This document shows positions 35,030-47,046 of a stretch of DNA of 64,000 nucleotides, in pieces (the first letter of the stretch is position 1; every line of letters begins with the position of its first letter). Location: assembly GCF_901000735.1 (NCBI RefSeq), contig NC_081541.1, forward strand, positions 1,488,001 through 1,552,000, read 5' to 3'. This DNA is from Corylus avellana. Its lineage: Eukaryota; Streptophyta; Magnoliopsida; Fagales; Betulaceae. The translations under genes were made by a program, and so were the position numbers. The notes under the pieces are model-generated. The model was not told the origin of the DNA and did no database searches. It saw only the letters and a program-made list of their open reading frames with translations.

Positions 35030-36533
35030 CCAAAAATGCTATGCAATGGGATTAATTCTATGATGGCCAAGTTTTGCTGGGGGCATAAGGAGAATGACAA
35101 TAAAAGTGGCTTAGATGAGTTGGGAGAATTTGGGGAAAGCTAAGGAGGTAGGAGGAATGGGCTTTCGGGACTTAGAATGCTTCAATACTGCTTTGCTTGC
35201 AAAACAAGGGTGGGGACTAATTCAAAATCCAGACTCACTTGTTGCAAAAATCCTAAAAGAGAAATATCATCCCAATGGTACGTTCCTAGACTCACCGTTA
35301 AGCAAAAGACCCTCTTATGTGTGGTGGAGTATTTGGAATGCGAAATTGTTGCTTAACGAAGGGTTGGTGTGGAGGGTGGGGAACGAGAGGAATATAAAAA
35401 TCTGGGGTGATAAGTGGTTGTCATCCTGGACGACATATGCTATTCAAAGTCCAGTCCATAGGTTGGACTCTAAAGCTAAAGTCTATGATTTAATTGATTA
35501 GGATATGCAATGGTGGAACATCCCTCTCATCCGAGAGATATTTATGGACAAGGAGGTTGAAATGATATGTAGCATGGCTATTTGTCCACGTACGCAACAA
35601 GACCAAGTAGTGTGGGTGGAAAATAAGAATGGTATTTTCTCGGTGCGTAGTGCATACCACCTGGCTAAGGAATTAAGAGCTAGAGAAGCAAGCGGATGCT
35701 CCATGGTTGACTACTTAACACCTATATGGAAGCAAATATGGCGGATTCAAGGATTGAGGGTGGTTAAACTGTTTTTGTGGCAAGCATGCAACAATATTCT
35801 TCCAACAAAGGAGAATCTTTTCAAAAGGAAAATAACAAGTGACCCGTTGTGCCCAGTGTGCCGATTGGAGGTGGAGACGGCGGGTCATGCACTATGGAGT
35901 TGCCCGGCAGCACAAGATGTTTGGCTGGAGTGTAATGCAAGTATTCAGAAAAGCTATAGTGAAGAGGACGATTTTAGCAATATTTTGTTGAAGTTGTTCG
36001 ATAGGTTGGAGGTGACTGATTTCGATATGGTAGCTTGCATAGCCCAGCAAATATGGTTGAGATGCAACAAAATGGTGTTTGAAAGAGAGTTTACCCACCC
36101 GAAGAAAGTCTTCCAAATAGCTGGTGATCAATTGGAATTCCATCTACAAGTGACGTAAGGGGCAAAGGCTGAGAAAATGATGAGTAGTCATCAAGGTATA
36201 GAGAAGTGGAAACCACCACCTAGAGGGATGCTGAAAGTCAACTGGGACGCGGCTATTGATAAATAAAAAAAGATGATGGGCGTCGAAGTTGTGGTTCGGG
36301 ATTACTCAGGTGGTGTGGTAGCCACACAGTGTACGACGAGACCTTATATCTGTGACCTAGTGGTTGCGGAAGCAATGGCAGTGTGGACAGCTGCGGCTTT
36401 GATAGGACAGCTAGGAATCAAGGATCCCATTCTTTAGGGGGGTTCTCTCGAGGTGGTGTGGGCAATCAAAAAAGAGGAGAGAAGGTGGACCAGGTATGGG
36501 CTTATTTTGGAAGAAACCAAGGAGTTGCTCCTT
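35030..36533 (+). mobile_element. 3' part of a LINE (L1-type) ORF2
   Basis: The reading frame shows the typical end of plant L1 reverse transcriptases: INSMMAKFCWG, VGGMGFRDLECFNTALLAKQ, WWSIWNAK and WRVGNERNIKIWGDKW. A zinc-finger RT tail follows (PTKENLFKRK, CPVCRLEVETAGHALWSCP), then RNase H-like sequence (PPRGMLKVNWDAA, VVATQCTTRPYICDLVVAEA). Lesions: frameshift near 35100, stop at about 35499-35504, a stop near 36168, and more in the RNase H part. The 5' two-thirds of the element is missing, as expected for a 5'-truncated LINE. It runs into an N gap, so its poly(A) tail is not seen. Confidence 0.9.
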
Positions 36534-36633
36534 NNNNNNNNNNNNNNNNNNNNNNNNNNNNNNNNNNNNNNNNNNNNNNNNNNNNNNNNNNNNNNNNNNN
36601 NNNNNNNNNNNNNNNNNNNNNNNNNNNNNNNNN
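36534..36633. other. Assembly gap (100 N)
   Basis: Exactly 100 N, a scaffolding join. It ends the LINE fragment on the left; the duplicated contig 36634-41451 begins on the right. Confidence 0.99.
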
Positions 36634-38400
36634 ATATTATTTATATATATATATATATATTTGAACATGCATGGAAGTTAAGGCACGACAAATGGTATTT
36701 CGACAAAGCTACAATGATTTTATTTACTTGTAAATCATTGTCATGATACGAATAGAGCAGTTGCTATTTATTCTTAAAGTAAGGTGAACGTTGGGTTTAC
36801 CTTTTATCTTTTCATTTATTTATTTTACTTTTTACTTAACCCCCCATGATATATATATCGCAATGTCGACATTTTAGTCAATTAACAAATTAATTGCACA
36901 ACAAGTTATATATAGTTCTTAAACGTTTGATTTTGCTAGGAAGCTGCCTAGTTCCATTTTATTCTGTACTACCATTCGGATTCCGTGGCCAACTTGACTT
37001 TGGAATCAATATTGAATTTTCATTGGTTGCAAAGAAGACTTGAGGGATCTGCGTGTCAAAAAAGCAAAAAGAAAGGCTTGAAGGAAGCCGGTCCGACAAA
37101 AAAAACAAAGAAAGGAAGACACCACGTACGTACAGATGGTCGTAAAAAAAATTAACGAATAAATATTTATTTATAACCGCGACAGTTGCTGATTTTGTTT
37201 ATTAGTTGCAGCTGCAGAGTCTTCAATTCTACAACAAATCCAATTTGTGCCCATCTCCGATATTGCTCTCCTCGAGTTTATCAGGTTCATTTCACTGTTT
37301 ATATAATCTCTAAGATGACACAAATTTATAACTATTTTTCCTTATTACATTTCCTAAACAACGGGGCAATTTTTTTTAATTGGGTCCCTTTTACATACCC
37401 ATGAAATATGTATCTGATGCCAATCATTAATGTTTTCTTGGTCTGAGTATTTGCATTGAGTATGATATATATATATATAGCTCATATGGTGCAGAGTCTT
37501 ACGTTTCTTCCCTGAAAGAAATCATATGGTGCACAACCCGAGAGATTGCACTTAAATTTTGTTTTTTCTGAGGTTGCACTTAGATTAATTTATATATATA
37601 TGGAAAGTGGTGTTTATCTAATCTGTTTTCCAGTTTTTAAGGAATCTAAACTCATACTTTTGTCGTTGTAATTGTAGTTCGTGGTCGTGTGGGTGAGGAC
37701 GTTAATTGTGTCGTTTACAATTAAGCTTGAGTTATGAGTTCCCGTGGGCATCGGCATGCACAAGACAACTGGATGAGGTTAGCATCTTCTACTTCTTCTT
37801 CTTCTTCTTCTATATGTTCTAACTTATATATCTATATATATGGTCTTTACAGAAAGGGAAAAAAATAAAATAAAATTTAATTCCTTATAGATATGATTAT
37901 TATCACTGTAAATATGAGAATAATCAGCATCCTTCATTATTACTATTTTGTTTTAATAACTTATTTTGGTGCTTAAGGCTTTAATAAGGTAGCCCAATTT
38001 TGAACCAATTTCTTAAACGCTGTTGAAAATAAATTATTCTTTCTTTCTTCTCACGAAGAGTACTTGCGTAATTCCCCAGTTCCCCTTCCCTTGATCGGCT
38101 AATGTACGTGTTCGACAAGTCGTTGTCTCATGATTACGATCTTATCCATTTTACCTGAAATAGAAATGATTTATTTTATGATCAAATTAAATTTGAGTAA
38201 TATGGTCTGTTGTTATTTATATAAATGAAATGGCATGTGATAGTTAGTCATTTATTTTTGTTTTTAATTAATTAGCGATGATTTAAGGGTTGATCTTGAC
38301 TACCACTTCATTAAGTTGTATTGCAATTATATAATAGTCTATTAAATAACATTACTTACTAAATTTTACAGCAAGTTGTTATGAGTGATTCTAGAAGTCT
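36634..38400 (+). repeat. CNGC leader block, duplicate of 48150-49860
   Basis: From ATATTATTTATATATATA through the CNGC leader, first exon and part of intron 1 the sequence is almost the same as 48150-49860. It includes TTGTTTATTAGTTGCAGCTG at 37196-37215, the shared leader core of the CNGC copies. Divergence starts in intron 1. Confidence 0.88.
37734..37777 (+). pseudogene. Orphan CNGC first exon (copy gamma)
   Basis: 44 nt encoding MSSRGHRHAQDNWMR in the same phase as exon 1 of the CNGC at 49240, with one synonymous-type difference (CATGCACAAG versus CATGCGCAAG) and an intact GTTAGC donor. No second exon follows before the LSI2 upstream repeat at 38811. Transcription from the intact leader is possible but would yield no channel. 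Confidence 0.7.
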
Positions 38401-38810
38401 CTCTTGTGTCCATCTTAAGTCTCTCCAAGAATGATGTAATCGTCGCCAGAGCATATCCAACAGAATATATAGTTAAATAGTTTATAATCAAAATATTTTT
38501 GCGTATCTCATTCACTATATAGCACATTACATCAACAAAAGATATTTAATTCTTTTTTTTTTTCTCTCTTTTTCTTTAAGAAAACAAAAGAAATAAATAA
38601 AATAGAGAATAAAATATAAATCTTAATTTGTGTGTATATAGAGAAAACAGTAACTAAAATAAAAATTTTAAATTTTAAACTAAATATTTTAGTTTTGCAT
38701 GGGTGAATCTTTATGATCAAGGCTAGGCTAGGGGACCCTTGGCTTGCAGTTAACTAGAACAAGAGCGGAGGGAATGTCTACTTGTCTAGTACATATATCG
38801 CTTACTTTTC

Positions 38811-41451
38811 TTATATTCCTTAATCATATTAATTATTTTGCTGGGAAGTTGCCAATTAAGTTCCATATATTCTCTGGCTGACTTGACTTTGTAAATGAAT
38901 TTTCATCGGTTGCCAAGAAAGACTTGAAGGATGCCAGCTGTGAAAAAACCAAAAAAGAAAGACTTGAATAATAAATATCTATAGATATTGCGGCAGTTGC
39001 TCTCGTTAATTAGTTGCAGCTGCAGAGTAGTCTTAGAAGATTAAATCCAATATTTGAACCAAAATCAAACTGCAATCGCTTCCTAAAATCGAATTTGTAT
39101 TGAAAATATAAAGGTGATATTTATAAGAACCAATTGCTGAGAGATCATTTTCCAAAAATGCCTGAAATTAATATACAGACAATTTAGCGGATATTGTTGT
39201 CATAGATAGGCTTTAAATTTTGATTTTTATGTAAGCATCTATGACTTGTAATCTCGTAACTTCGGCTGTGATTTTCTCAGAGCTTTTTACTCTGTGATGT
39301 AAGAGCGTTTACGCTCGTGATCATTCTTCAATGAGACTGGAATGATTCCCATTCCAAAAAAAAAAAAAAAAACATATGTTTTTTTTTTTTTTTTTGGGTA
39401 AGCTAGAAACGAAGGTTAAAAGGAAGATTGTGCAACCATCTCAAGTCAGTTCACCACACAAAGTACAACTATATATATATATATATATATACACAGTTGG
39501 GGTGGCAATGTCGTTCCTCCCATGTACAACGCACATTCCTCACATGGATTTACAAAATTAACTCCATTCGTGGTAATTGAATCTACCGCTGTGAGTAGTC
39601 AATATTGTATTATTATTGAACTCGAAACGTAGTTTATTTTTCACGTGAAAAATAGAGTAATGCTAAAAGTTATTGTTATATCACTCAAAAAATGATGTGG
39701 CTTATAAAATTATCAGCCTTTTTGATTAATTATTATTAAATTTTAATCAAATAATAATTTTAAAAATTATATCAATTTGAGATTGACACAAGAAGAATAC
39801 AATAATATATAACTTCTACAATTACTCTGAAAAAGGTCATTTCTATACATAGAACTCCAAGAACAGGTGTCGTGGAAGTTTCTTCTAGCTCTAACGTACG
39901 GTTAGCAATATCTCAAGAATATACTCCCAAAACTGGTGGAAATTTAGAATACTCCAAATCATGCATGGTGACGTTTCTTAAATTTTCTCCACATATCTGG
40001 CTATCCAACGAGAGCGTAGGCGTGCATTAGCCGCCTCATGTTGGGAATCTTGCATTTAATTTCCTACCCTTTTGATCAAGCGGCCGGCCGGACCCTTGGC
40101 AGTTAGTTCAAGACCTGAGTGAATATCACTTAGTTTTCTTATATTATTTCTTAATTATTTTATTTTGTTGGAAACTTCCTGCTGCTTTTTTATTTTTTAT
40201 TTTTTTGCATTACTGTTTAACTATTGAATTAATAACTAACTTTTTTTAGTAGCTTAAACTTTTAAAATAAACAATCATTTAGTATGCATATTAGAATAGA
40301 TCGAGGTCCTTAACTATCAAAAGTAACTTGAATATGTAAAATTCATATGTGAGTCTCACATATTTAAAAAAGAAAAAAATAATACAAGACAATAAAAATA
40401 AATATTCAACAGACAAAAGTAAATTGATCTACTTTCTTCCAATTACAATGGACAAAAGTCACTCGATCTAAACTCGTCCAATCCAAAACGAGGAAGACTA
40501 ATATTCAGAAAAGATTTTAGCTTTTAAATGCAAATCAGACCGCTCTAATTTTGATAGTTGCTGATTATCACACTTACTCTCGGTTCAGAGGCTGGACCTG
40601 ACGTCTTAGTACCTCTTTTCAACTTAGAAATTGTTTGTTTTGATCATTTCTTTTATGCTTTGTAAAGATATTTTTTTAACGGTTTAGATTTAATTCCAAA
40701 AAATTTAGAAATAAATCTAGATCCTTAAAATGTTACCAATTTTTTTTACCATATCTAAGTCAAATCCAATTTTTGGAATCTGGGTATCGTATATTTTTTT
40801 CTAAATTTAATGACTGTTGAATTAAATGACTGTTAAAGCAACACCCTCATAAAGTGGGGTCATGCGATACGTCTGACATCTTCTCTGAATTGATATTCAG
40901 TTCTTATGTATATTTTCATATCTGTTGTATATGCAGAGAATTTCTGAATCTGGGTTTTCGGTTTTTTAAGATTTAGTTTGGAATACTGAGATTGTTGTGG
41001 AAGTGACATTTCTTGAAAATAGTTGATCATTCATTCTGTTAATGTCAATATTAATGGGTATTGCAAAGATAAAAATAACAAATTCATATTGGCTGGGTTT
41101 TGCTTTTAATGTCAATCTTGGTTCTTCTCTCATGGAGTTCTAGATAAGAGAAGAAAAAGGAGAAGAAGAAGAAGAAGAAGAAAAACTAGATTAATTGTTA
41201 GTGTTCGCCGAACTCGTCAATCCCTATATTACTTGATTTTGATAATGTACTTGTTTTGTGTTAGTTTATTATGCCTTATGATAAATCCAAAGATGCAACA
41301 ACTCTTTGCATGCTATCTTCCTAGCACTTGCTATATGCATACTATTTGCCCTAGCCTCCAGCAGTTGGACATTGTGCTTCAATGAATTTTGCTATCATGT
41401 TGCACAAGTATCACAATTTTGTATCGAATCTATGATAGATTCAGAAGATTG
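38811..41451 (+). repeat. Second copy of the LSI2 upstream region, without the gene
   Basis: It matches 1-870 and 3470-4604 (and the module at 895-1290) at high identity, including the (GAA)n tract. It stops at an N gap at the place equivalent to 4604, about 160 bases before the LSI2 start codon. It lacks the 2.2-kb tandem expansion of the first copy and has its own insert at about 40310-40500. The coding part of this copy is missing or lies in the gap. Confidence 0.85.
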
Positions 41452-41551
41452 NNNNNNNNNNNNNNNNNNNNNNNNNNNNNNNNNNNNNNNNNNNNNNNNN
41501 NNNNNNNNNNNNNNNNNNNNNNNNNNNNNNNNNNNNNNNNNNNNNNNNNNN
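41452..41551. other. Assembly gap (100 N)
   Basis: Exactly 100 N. It cuts the second LSI2 upstream copy just before the expected start codon. Confidence 0.99.
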
Positions 41552-41939
41552 GGCCACCCCCTTTGCTCCAACGGTTTAGATTTAGGTAAAATGTAAAATC
41601 AGTTTATTTGATCTGTAATGGCTCAATGTAATATCAAAATAAATATAAAGGTTTCTAAGGTATGTTAAAAAAAGGGAAAATGTATTATAAATCCTTGAGT
41701 TAACCCTCCAAAATTTTAAATAAGTTTTTTTTTTCAAAAATTTACTCCCTGGGTTAATGGAAATGACAATAAAATTCATGCCGTCAAAAATTTTTAACAG
41801 CCGTTAGTCAAATTCAAAATGCACCGTTTTACCTCATTAAAATATTAATTTTTAATTAATTTAATTTTAAAATTTAAATCTAAAAATAAAAAAATAAACA
41901 AATTAATCTTTTGTCAACTCACGACTTCTTGCCCCAACC

Positions 41940-42522
41940 CCGGCGAACACACCCAAGCTCTCGAATCTCTTCGGCAACATCAACGGTGGTTTGGCTTCGG
42001 TGGTGTCCTCTCTAGTTGTTGGAGAACAATTGATTTCTCAAGTAGATTTCCAGTTGGTGACTTCTTGCCTTCAAATTGATTTTTCAGGTTGAAGGACAAG
42101 AAAAAGAGAATTTTACTGCTGGTTCTTGTTATTATATCTTGATGGTCTTTTATCTTTACAATTTCAGGGTCTCTATTGCGATTACCAAAGGGAGAACGAG
42201 ATTGTTGTCGATCTGATCATTGCTCAAAGTTTTTGGTTTCTTGCTCTGGGTTTTGTTGGTAGAAGGATTTTCTGAATGGGTTTTGCTTAGTCTTTTTTTT
42301 TTTCTTTCTATTTTTGGTATATGGGATTTTTTTTGCTTGTCAGATGTCAACGTTTGGAGAATCTGGTTGTTTCCCTCAGAGCCAAGCTAACGTTTGCCCA
42401 AGTAGAGAAAGAGTTGATCAGATCTTAGATTCTAACTTGAACAAAAGGGTCCGCAATTCGTACAGCGAAAGCAAAGCAGTTACTTGTAAAGGTAATGGAA
42501 AAGGCGTTTTCGGGCTAGATTA
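41940..42522 (+). pseudogene. Captured gene fragment of unknown family in the Pack-MULE
   Basis: Gene-like sequence with TTTTTCAG and TTTACAATTTCAG acceptor-like sites and an open stretch from 42344 (MSTFGESGCFPQSQANVCPS, then RERVDQILDSNLNKRVRNSY) to a TAA at 42520. I do not recognise the parent gene. The mix of a leader-like 5' part and short exons fits capture of a gene's 5' end. Confidence 0.4.
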
Positions 42523-43050
42523 AGGTATAGATAGACCAACCATGGAACAGCCCCATAGCTATCCTTACGAATAAACAGAGGGCAAGGAGAATTACAGCAA
42601 GCATCAGAAAGGTTTAAAAAAATTCCACAGGCTTCAAAAGATTCCAACATGTTTAACACGGCTAAAACACATTAGCAGAGGCATGCATAACATTGTCCCT
42701 TAAGATGTTGGATTCTCATACACAAGACTCAGGAGCCCAATTTCAATAGCCCTTCTCAAAAAGGGAATTACATCAAAATTGCACATCTAAAGAAGGGATT
42801 CTGGTAGATTGGTAGCGCCTGGTTTGATGGAATTGAGTTTTTTCTGGGGTTGTCAATACTGAGAAAATTTGAGTGTTTTTTACTTTGTTTGGTTTGAGGA
42901 AGACCTTTTGGCATTGGATTGTAATCTGTAATGATGTATTGTTTTGAGGAAAAATTGCAGGTTTGGATGTTTGTGATTACTCTAATCATTCAAATATGAC
43001 AATGGAACTGTAGTAGTGCATTGTCGTTGTTAGGGGAGATCCATAGGAAG

Positions 43051-43555
43051 ATGGCCTCCACAACCCCTCCCGGCCTCCTCTCCTCTGCAAATTCACCAAC
43101 TTCTTCTATCACCTCACCTCCACCACCTTCTTCCCCTGCTCCGTCGAATTCTTCAACTACGCCTACTTAGACTACTGACACCCCAGCGCCCTCATCCCCT
43201 TCAACCCCTTCAACTCTAGCTCCTCAGTCTCCTCCACCGCCAGTCCCTGCTGCTCCTCCTCCATCCCTGCTAGCTTCACCCTCACCGGTATTAACACCAC
43301 CTCCAACCTCTCCGCCAACTTCAACCCCACCATCAACTTCACCACCGCCATCGCCACCAGCATGACCCCCACCATCTGCCCCTCCACTAGCATCACTCCC
43401 TCCAGTTTTATCTTCGCCGCCACCGCCACTAGGAGGCTCTCCTCCGCAAGTATCACCTCCGGTGGCATCCCCACCTCCCCCTCGAGCCATTCCACCAACT
43501 GCCTCTTTACCTCCACCCAATGATCCAACACCACCTTCCTCCAATCCAGATCTGG
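43051..43555 (+). pseudogene. PERK-like proline-rich ectodomain fragment
   Basis: One frame from ATG 43051 reads MASTTPPGLLSSANSPTSSI and continues with PPPPSSPAPS, SPPPPVPAAPPPSLL, PPPTSPPTSTPPSTSPPPSP and SNPDLG. This is the composition and opening of the extracellular domain of proline-rich extensin-like receptor kinases (PERKs). Stops at 43168-43170 (TAG) and 43363-43365 (TGA) interrupt it, and no transmembrane or kinase domain follows; the Pack-MULE right repeat begins at once. The antisense strand shows long glycine-rich frames, which are mirror images of the proline codons. Function as a protein is unlikely. Other extensin-like sources are possible. Confidence 0.65.
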
Positions 43556-44099
43556 GAAATTTTTACGATCTTTGGAATTTTTTTTTAATTTAAAATTAAA
43601 TTAATAAAAAATTAATATTTTAATGAGGTGAAACTGTGCGTTTTGAATTTGACTAACGGCTGTTAAAAATTTTTGACGGTAAGGATTTTATTGTCATTTT
43701 TGTTAACCTAGGGAGTAAATTTTTGAAAAAAAAAAACACTTAAGGATTTTAAAATTTTGGAGAGTTGACTCAAGGATTTATCATACATTTTCTCTTAAAA
43801 AAATAATTTAATTTTTTCAACCAAATTTCTTATACTAATTTAACTGATTTTGATAACGTGATATATTAAAGCGAATAAAATTATGACACATGTCCTATTT
43901 AAGTAAGTTTAACACTAACAAATTAAATTTGTTAAATTAGTGGACGAAATTTGAGTGTAAAAATTAAATTGTTTATTTAGTATACATCAGAAATCTTTGA
44001 ATTTATTTTAATACTATAAGGAGCTAATTATAAATCAAGTAAATCACATTTTTCCTTTAGTTTTAATCTTTTCATTTTTCATTTTACTTTTTACTTAAC

Positions 44100-44460
44100 T
44101 ACTCAGGTATATATTGCAATTTCGAGGTTTTATCTATGAGCATAATATTCTTGCCTGGTCGGATGGACCAATGGCGCACCACTCTGGTGTGCAAAACAAG
44201 CTAAGAAAAAGATCACTAGAGTGATGTCAGCGAGAACCGAGTCAACAGATATATATATATATTGGCTAATTTATGTACGTCATGCATTTTCAAGAGTGTT
44301 TTTTTGGTAAGACCTTTCAAGAATGTTTTGGATGATGACGTATCTTGCCACATCAGCGGGAGTCGAGTCAACAAATATAAATATATTTTTGACTAATTTA
44401 TGTACGTCATGCATTTTCAAGAGTAACTTATATTGTTTAGTTGATTTATTTTGGATTAGT
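44100..44460. repeat. Tandem block with ATTTATGTACGTCATGCATT, repeated elsewhere
   Basis: Two tandem units (about 44223-44301 and 44342-44425) share ATTTATGTACGTCATGCATT followed by TTCAAGAG. The preceding TATCTATGAGCATA...TTGCCTGGTC block recurs at about 55257-55290 and, in inverted orientation, at about 56245-56290. Dispersed intergenic repeat of unknown class. Confidence 0.6.
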
Positions 44461-45239
44461 TGTTTCAAGGGAATAGTTAAGATTTATTGTTATTAGGCTA
44501 CCCAAAATAACATAGATTTGGGGGGCCTTTCGGGCTTTTTTTTTTTTTTTTAATTTAATAAGAAAAAGAGTTCCAAGTGAGGATCTTTTTTACTCATGAT
44601 CCGAAACGAAGAAATAGTGAGTGATCCTAAAACTGAGAAGGGGGTGAGCTCTCCAACAACAGATCCAACGTAAACTAAAACAGTATAGAAATACTGACAA
44701 AAGGTAAGAAATTGGTGAAACGAGTGACCTGGTCCTCTCAAGGGACTGCACAAAGCGGTTACAGAATCAAAAATGACACAGATTAAGTCCACTTAGAACC
44801 ATCAACAACCACCTAAAGGAATTATGGGACTCACTAGTCGAACTCCTTAAAAGAAAAGAGTCATGAGGCTCATGACTACATCCTAAATTATTTGGGATAG
44901 ATGTCTTACAACTCATCTTTTAAACTATCAAAAGTTTTATGGTAGTAGGACAACCTAATAACATATCTTCCTGCAAAGGGCACATGGGAAAGTAAGAGTT
45001 AAAAATGACTTAAAATGACTGCAGCTCGAATCTAAATCAAAGTGTGGATTTCAATTGTCTCATCCATTGAATTTCACCTATTATAATGGATGAAAGACGG
45101 TACAATAGAGCGCATCCATCGAAGCAAAATAAAAATAGAGCACATCCATCAGGTCCTTTTTTTTTTTTTTATTTAAATCCGCTTTTATCTTTTATATATA
45201 TATATATCTCCCAAGAAATGGTTAAAGAGGAAACGAAGC
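44461..45239. other. Intergenic, no gene seen
   Basis: Holds a poly(T) run at 44537-44550 followed by 0.35 kb of moderately GC-rich unique sequence (AAAGAGTTCCAAGTGAGGATC) that may be a retroelement remnant. No reading frame of note. Confidence 0.35.
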
Positions 45240-46700
45240 AAAAGAAACAGTAGTTGATGTCCCAAGAACCGGGTCCATCTCATTCTCATGTCTTTGACTG
45301 GGATCTGGGAGACTTGCACGTAGAAGCTGTGCAGTTTTGTACGTATACGTTGAACTGTAATTCAACGAATAAATTAAATTATAATAAAGTTTGAGTTTAC
45401 TTTTTATATTTTCGATTTATTTTTGTAAAATTTTTATTTCTTAACTCCCCACATGATCTCTATTGCGATAGCAAGGTTTTATTATTATTATTATTATTAT
45501 TTTATTTTTTGGGTGAGTGCAATGTCGAGGTTTTACTCAATTAGCAAACTGCACAAGTAATCTTTTTTTTTTCTTCTTCAATATATTTCCTGTCATTTAT
45601 TTTGCTGGGAAGTTGCCAAGTTTGAATTATTCCTGCACTATCATTCGCTCTGACTTGACTTTGTAATAATGTATTAATTTTTCGTCAGTTTTTGAGCCAT
45701 TTTATCCGAATAAAAAAAAAAAACAATAAAGGAAGACCCGAAACTTGTTGTAAAAAACAAAAACAAACAAAAAAAAAAAAAAAAAAAGAAGACTAAATCA
45801 TAACGAATAAATAACTACTTATAATCAGCAAGAGTTGCTCGTGTATTACTTGCAGCTGCAGTCTCTTTAAGTACTCCCACAGCAAAGATCCAATTTCTGC
45901 CACTTTTTGCTTAATTTCTCCAGATCTTCGTCTCCACTGTTCATCTTGATCGAGTTATCAGGTTCAATTCTCCAACCCATATTTGCTCTTATTACATTTC
46001 CTAAAAAACCCATAGTTTTTTTTTTAAAGTGATTTTACAGAAACCTTTGCTTCTTCATATGATCATGTCTGCAGAGTCTCAATTGCACTTAGAATATATA
46101 TGTGAAAAGTGGAGTTTGTCTAATCTGTTTTCCATTTTTTTTTTCAGGAATCTTCTTACCTCAATAGTACTCTTGTGGTTGGAAAAGTAGTTCGTGGGTA
46201 CTTAATTCAGTGATGAGTTACCATGGCCGGCATAGGCAAGAGAAAGGGTTGAGGTTAGCATCTTCTTCTTCTTCCTCCTATCATTGTAAACATTTCTCAA
46301 AGGATTTTTTATGAGGGTGATCGAAAGGCACCACTAATTACAGCTTCTTGGAAATTACAGCATCTTGGAAATGTTTTGTTGGTAATTAATTAACTAGATT
46401 TATCATCAAATGGTTTTCTTAACTTTAATGCTCTATTTATTTCCTGTCCTCGTCTACAATGTATTCCATCAGTCAAGGCCACTGAACCAGTCGATATCCA
46501 ACTATCGAACTTTCAAGTTTCAACCTTTCTCTTAAAGACTATTCAAAATAAATCTCTTTCTTTCTTCTCAGTACAGATATCGGTTTCCTGATTTGGATAC
46601 AGTGTCTCCGTCTCTTAAAGACTGTTCCAATTAAATACCAACATCAAATTCACTATTTTAACTATTTATTTTTATTATTTTATTTAAATATTCTTTTATA
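45240..46700 (+). repeat. CNGC leader block, duplicate of 29640-30960
   Basis: The same order of blocks as 29640-30960: GTAGTTGATGTCCCAAGAAC, (ATT)n, the leader core CTTGCAGCTGCAG at 45849-45861, first exon and the start of intron 1. It has a slightly longer insert (about 45540-45620) than the other copy. Confidence 0.8.
46213..46253 (+). pseudogene. Orphan CNGC first exon (copy zeta)
   Basis: 41 nt encode MSYHGRHRQEKGLR, one residue different from the epsilon copy at 30567, with the phase-2 end and GTTAGC donor retained. No exon 2 can be found between here and the next CNGC leader at 48150. Leader, first exon and splice donor are therefore preserved without a gene body. Confidence 0.65.
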
Positions 46701-46906
46701 AAGAAAAAGAGAATCATTGTTGCATTAACGGTATATATATATATAGCATCTTGTCATTTAAAATTTAAATGATATGGTAATATATACACTTGTGTTTAAT
46801 TATGTCGGAATCAGTGTAGCCGAGCTACTCTTAAGTTTAACCATTTCTAAAGACTGAGTTGGAGGTGGCCAAACCACTTCTAAGTGGATAGTCAAATTAG
46901 GGATAT

Positions 46907-47046
46907 TCTCTTTTGCATTCTATAAGCCATCTCCTCACCATCTCTTCTCTCTTAACTTTTTTTTTTTTTTTTTTTTGAAAAAATCAAAATGTTAAAGTGA
47001 AGAGATGGTGGGGTGATGGTTTGTAGAATGCATTGTAGCATTCCTC
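46907..47046. repeat. Foldback MITE
   Basis: GCATTCTATAAGCCATCTCC...CACCATCTCTTC pairs with GAAGAGATGGTGGGGTGATG...GTAGAATGC around a poly(T) run. Arms are about 50 bp. Short palindromic element, no coding capacity. Confidence 0.65.

Larger units (their letters stand above)
41674..43794 (+). mobile_element. Pack-MULE carrying captured gene fragments
   Basis: A 2121-bp element has terminal inverted repeats of about 0.2 kb (GGGAAAATGTATTATAAATC and the complement of CATACATTTTCTC; further pairing includes CCGTCAAAAATTTTTAACAG with CTGTTAAAAATTTTTGACGG). It is flanked by a perfect 9-bp target duplication TTAAAAAAA (41665-41673 and 43795-43803), the Mutator signature. It encodes no transposase. 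Instead it contains plant gene-like DNA: a spliced-looking segment at about 41940-42520 and a proline-rich PERK-like ectodomain at 43051-43555. GC content of the captured part is much higher than the surroundings. Confidence 0.9.
41585..44055. mobile_element. MITE split by a Pack-MULE
   Basis: The left part (41585-41673: GTAAAATGTAAAATCAG...GGTATGTTAAAAAAA) and the right part (43795-44055, ending CAAGTAAATCACATTTTTCC) together give a copy of the 0.36-kb MITE at 56371-56730. That uninterrupted copy shows the same order of blocks, for example TTTATTTGATTTATAATTA ends and a central ATAGGACACGTGTCAC. The Pack-MULE sits in the middle with its 9-bp duplication of MITE sequence. Confidence 0.8.

Noticed and set aside
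36383..36746. Open frames running through N at 36534-36633, 22089-22149, 41452-41551 and 62250-62349
   Set aside because: Artefacts of reading unknown bases as open.
41306..41451. Hydrophobic frame starting MHAIFLALAICILFALASSS
   Set aside because: It looks like a signal peptide, but the same sequence at 4465-4604 carries changes that break it, and it lies in the LSI2 upstream region. Most likely non-coding leader DNA.
43172..43544. Glycine-rich reverse-strand open frames
   Set aside because: Mirror image of the proline codons of the captured PERK-like fragment.
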